Below, piece after piece: positions 62,626 through 64,000 of a stretch of 64,000 bases of DNA (position 1 is the first letter of the stretch; each line of letters starts with the position of its first letter). Below the pieces are notes generated by a model. It saw only the letters and a list, made by a program, of their open reading frames with translations, made no database searches and had not been told where the DNA came from. Source of the stretch: Acidisoma sp. L85 (GTDB lineage Bacteria; Pseudomonadota; Alphaproteobacteria; Acetobacterales; Acetobacteraceae); contig NZ_LMUQ01000076.1 in assembly GCF_009765865.1 (NCBI RefSeq), forward strand, positions 299,547-363,546. The letters are read 5' to 3'. Made by a program: the position numbers and the translations under genes.

Positions 62626-63402
62626 ATGAGAAACTGGCTTTGGGGTGCGGTGATCGCGGGCGGCGCGATGTTTACGGTGCATGCCTATGCGCAGGATGTC
62701 GTGCGCATCGGAACCGAGGCGGACTATCCGCCCTTCGAATACACCGCCGCCAGTGGCCAGTTGAAAGGCATGGAGATCGAACTCGGCAACCAATATTGCG
62801 CCGTCGCGAAGATCCAGTGCAAATGGGTGAATATGAGTTTCGACGCGATGATCGCGGCGCTCAATGCGCATAAGATCGACGCGGTGCTGTCGCAGATGGG
62901 CATCACCGATGCGCGTGAGAAAAGCGTGTCGTTTACCTCGCCCGTGACCTTTAACGGCGTCGTGGTGGTCGGTCCCAAAGGCTCGGCGATCACCGAGGAT
63001 CCGGCCACGATGAAGGGCAAGACAATCGGCGTGCAGAGCGGGACGATTGAGGAAGTCTGGGCCAACAAGACTCTGAAGGGTATCGCGACCGTCAAATCCT
63101 ATGACGGACAGGACCAGGCTTTTCAGGATCTGCAGGCGCAGCGGATCGACGCCACGGTCTGCGACCAGCCCGTCGCCTATGATTTCCTGCGCAAGGGCGG
63201 CAAGGCGGAGTTCGATTACCTCGGCAAGCCTTTGGTCGATCCGGCGACGCTGGGCTCAGGCAATACCGCCATGGCGGTACGCAAGGACGACACCAAGCTG
63301 CGCGATACGCTGAACGCCGCGATCACTCAGGTGCTTAAGGATGGTTCCTTTGCCAAGGTGAACGCGGAATATTTCCCTTTCAGCATGGCGCCGAAGTCCT
63401 AG
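62626..63402 (+). CDS. amino-acid ABC transporter substrate-binding protein
   Basis: A 258-residue periplasmic binding protein of family 3. A signal peptide (MRNWLWGAVIAGGAMFTVHAYA) ends before QDVVRIGTEADYPPFEY. Two cysteines (NQYCAVAKIQCKW) match the disulfide of HisJ/ArtJ-like proteins. GMEIELGNQ, DAVLSQMGITDAREKSVSFTSP and the IGVQSGT segment are typical. The likely ligand is a basic or polar amino acid such as arginine, ornithine or histidine. It follows the ATPase by 34 bp. Confidence 0.93.
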   Translation: MRNWLWGAVIAGGAMFTVHAYAQDVVRIGTEADYPPFEYTAASGQLKGMEIELGNQYCAVAKIQCKWVNMSFDAMIAALNAHKIDAVLSQMGITDAREKSVSFTSPVTFNGVVVVGPKGSAITEDPATMKGKTIGVQSGTIEEVWANKTLKGIATVKSYDGQDQAFQDLQAQRIDATVCDQPVAYDFLRKGGKAEFDYLGKPLVDPATLGSGNTAMAVRKDDTKLRDTLNAAITQVLKDGSFAKVNAEYFPFSMAPKS

Positions 63403-63417
63403 CGCCGATTCTGTCGC

Positions 63418-63451
63418 CGTCATGCTCGGGCATTCTTCACCGGGGATGACG
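63418..63451 (+). repeat. possible remnant of the cloverleaf repeat
   Basis: A 34-bp stretch begins CGTCATGCTCGGGC and ends GATGACG, so it keeps the outer CGTCAT/ATGACG ends and the start of one arm. The other two arms are missing. It may be a decayed copy, or chance. Confidence 0.35.
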
Positions 63452-63471
63452 GTGATGTCGCGGGTCATCAC

Positions 63472-64000
63472 GTGATCGATCTCCAGGGTTACGGCTGGCA
63501 GTTGCTTGTCGGTGTCGCCGTCACCCTGGAACTTGCCTTTACCTGTCTGGTCTGCGGCCTTCTGCTCGGCATGTTGCTGGCGGGTGCCAAGATGTCGCGG
63601 AACGTCGTGTTGCGGCGGGTGGTGACGGCGGTCACCAATCTCATCCGGGGCATTCCGGAATTCGTCATCCTGCTGATCTGCTATTTCGGCCTCACCAATC
63701 TCATCTACATGGTGACCAAAGCGGACGCGCAGCTCAGCCCCTTCGCGGGTGGCGTCTTCGCGCTTTCCCTCGTGCTCGGTTGCAATTCGTCGGAGACGTT
63801 TCGCGGCGCTTTCCTCGCGGTGCCGCATGGCCAGATCGAGGCGGGACGTGCTTTTGGCATGCGGCCGGGCCATGTTTTTCTGCGCATTCATCTGCCACAG
63901 GCTTGGCGCGTTGCTTTGCCCAGCCTCAACAACCTTTGGCAGAATCTGTTGAAGGATACTTCGCTGGTTTCGGTTCTTGGGCTGCAGGAACTCATGGAGA
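63472..64000 (+). CDS. amino-acid ABC transporter permease (partial)
   Basis: The gene runs off the window edge after about 176 codons. The start looks like GTG 63472 (VIDLQGYGWQLLVGVAVTLEL). It has membrane helices at TLELAFTCLVCGLLLGMLLAG and FVILLICYFGLTNLIYM. The EAA loop is EAGRAFGMRPGHVFLRIHLPQAW, and the protein is of the HisQ/ArtQ type. No good ribosome site is seen, so the start is tentative. It completes the transporter with the two preceding genes. Confidence 0.85.
   Translation, partial: MIDLQGYGWQLLVGVAVTLELAFTCLVCGLLLGMLLAGAKMSRNVVLRRVVTAVTNLIRGIPEFVILLICYFGLTNLIYMVTKADAQLSPFAGGVFALSLVLGCNSSETFRGAFLAVPHGQIEAGRAFGMRPGHVFLRIHLPQAWRVALPSLNNLWQNLLKDTSLVSVLGLQELME

Overview
The window reads as a chromosomal segment of a high-GC alphaproteobacterium. 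The evidence is an orthologue of the cell-cycle GANTC methyltransferase CcrM next to rnhB, a ubiquinone-type UbiE, meso-DAP-type peptidoglycan genes, and a dnaA-dnaN-recF-gyrB run beside rpsT/mutM/ubiE. Together these point to Rhodospirillales, most likely Acetobacteraceae. The family assignment is inference; no rRNA is present to confirm it.

Layout. Positions 1-9000 are metabolic and accessory: two 6-phosphogluconate dehydrogenases of different subtypes, a flavin monooxygenase, a DUF2147 protein, a lipoprotein, a GreB-like factor and a Tat-exported sulfatase. Positions 9000-11700 hold a FUSC-type efflux protein and a lone MlaD. Positions 11800-18340 (minus strand) are the replication cluster dnaA-dnaN-recF-gyrB, preceded by rpsT and mutM. 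Positions 20000-22540 carry ubiE, coaBC and dut. Positions 22550-27300 carry a DUF2142-like membrane protein and a NitT/TauT-type ABC transporter. Positions 27500-32400 carry an aminotransferase, a zinc-ribbon protein, rnhB, ccrM, a peptidoglycan amidase and the RNase P RNA. Positions 32725-51843 are one uninterrupted division and cell-wall (dcw) operon from mraZ to ftsZ, with most stop and start codons overlapping. Then come a polyprenyl-type glycosyltransferase, glgX-treZ and recQ. Positions 59180-61470 are a visibly AT-richer island with three or four small genes, two of them broken by single-base frameshifts. The window ends in a polar amino-acid ABC transporter whose permease runs off the edge.

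How the parts work together. The dcw operon makes UDP-MurNAc-pentapeptide (MurB, C, D, E, F, Ddl), lipid I and II (MraY, MurG), and the divisome (FtsL, I, W, Q, A, Z). A run of CCCA/TGGG boxes with exact 10-bp phasing lies upstream of mraZ and looks like the MraZ operator. CcrM could link replication to methylation state; two GANTC sites lie upstream of dnaA. 

Most notable non-coding structure: three copies of an ~88-101 bp intergenic repeat that can fold into a closed four-way (cloverleaf) junction, plus two other large intergenic palindromes. Best candidate for an unfamiliar system: the nucleotidyltransferase-like gene and its coupled 311-residue partner at 59190-60699, in the AT-rich island. 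No CRISPR array, tRNA, rRNA or complete insertion sequence was seen.
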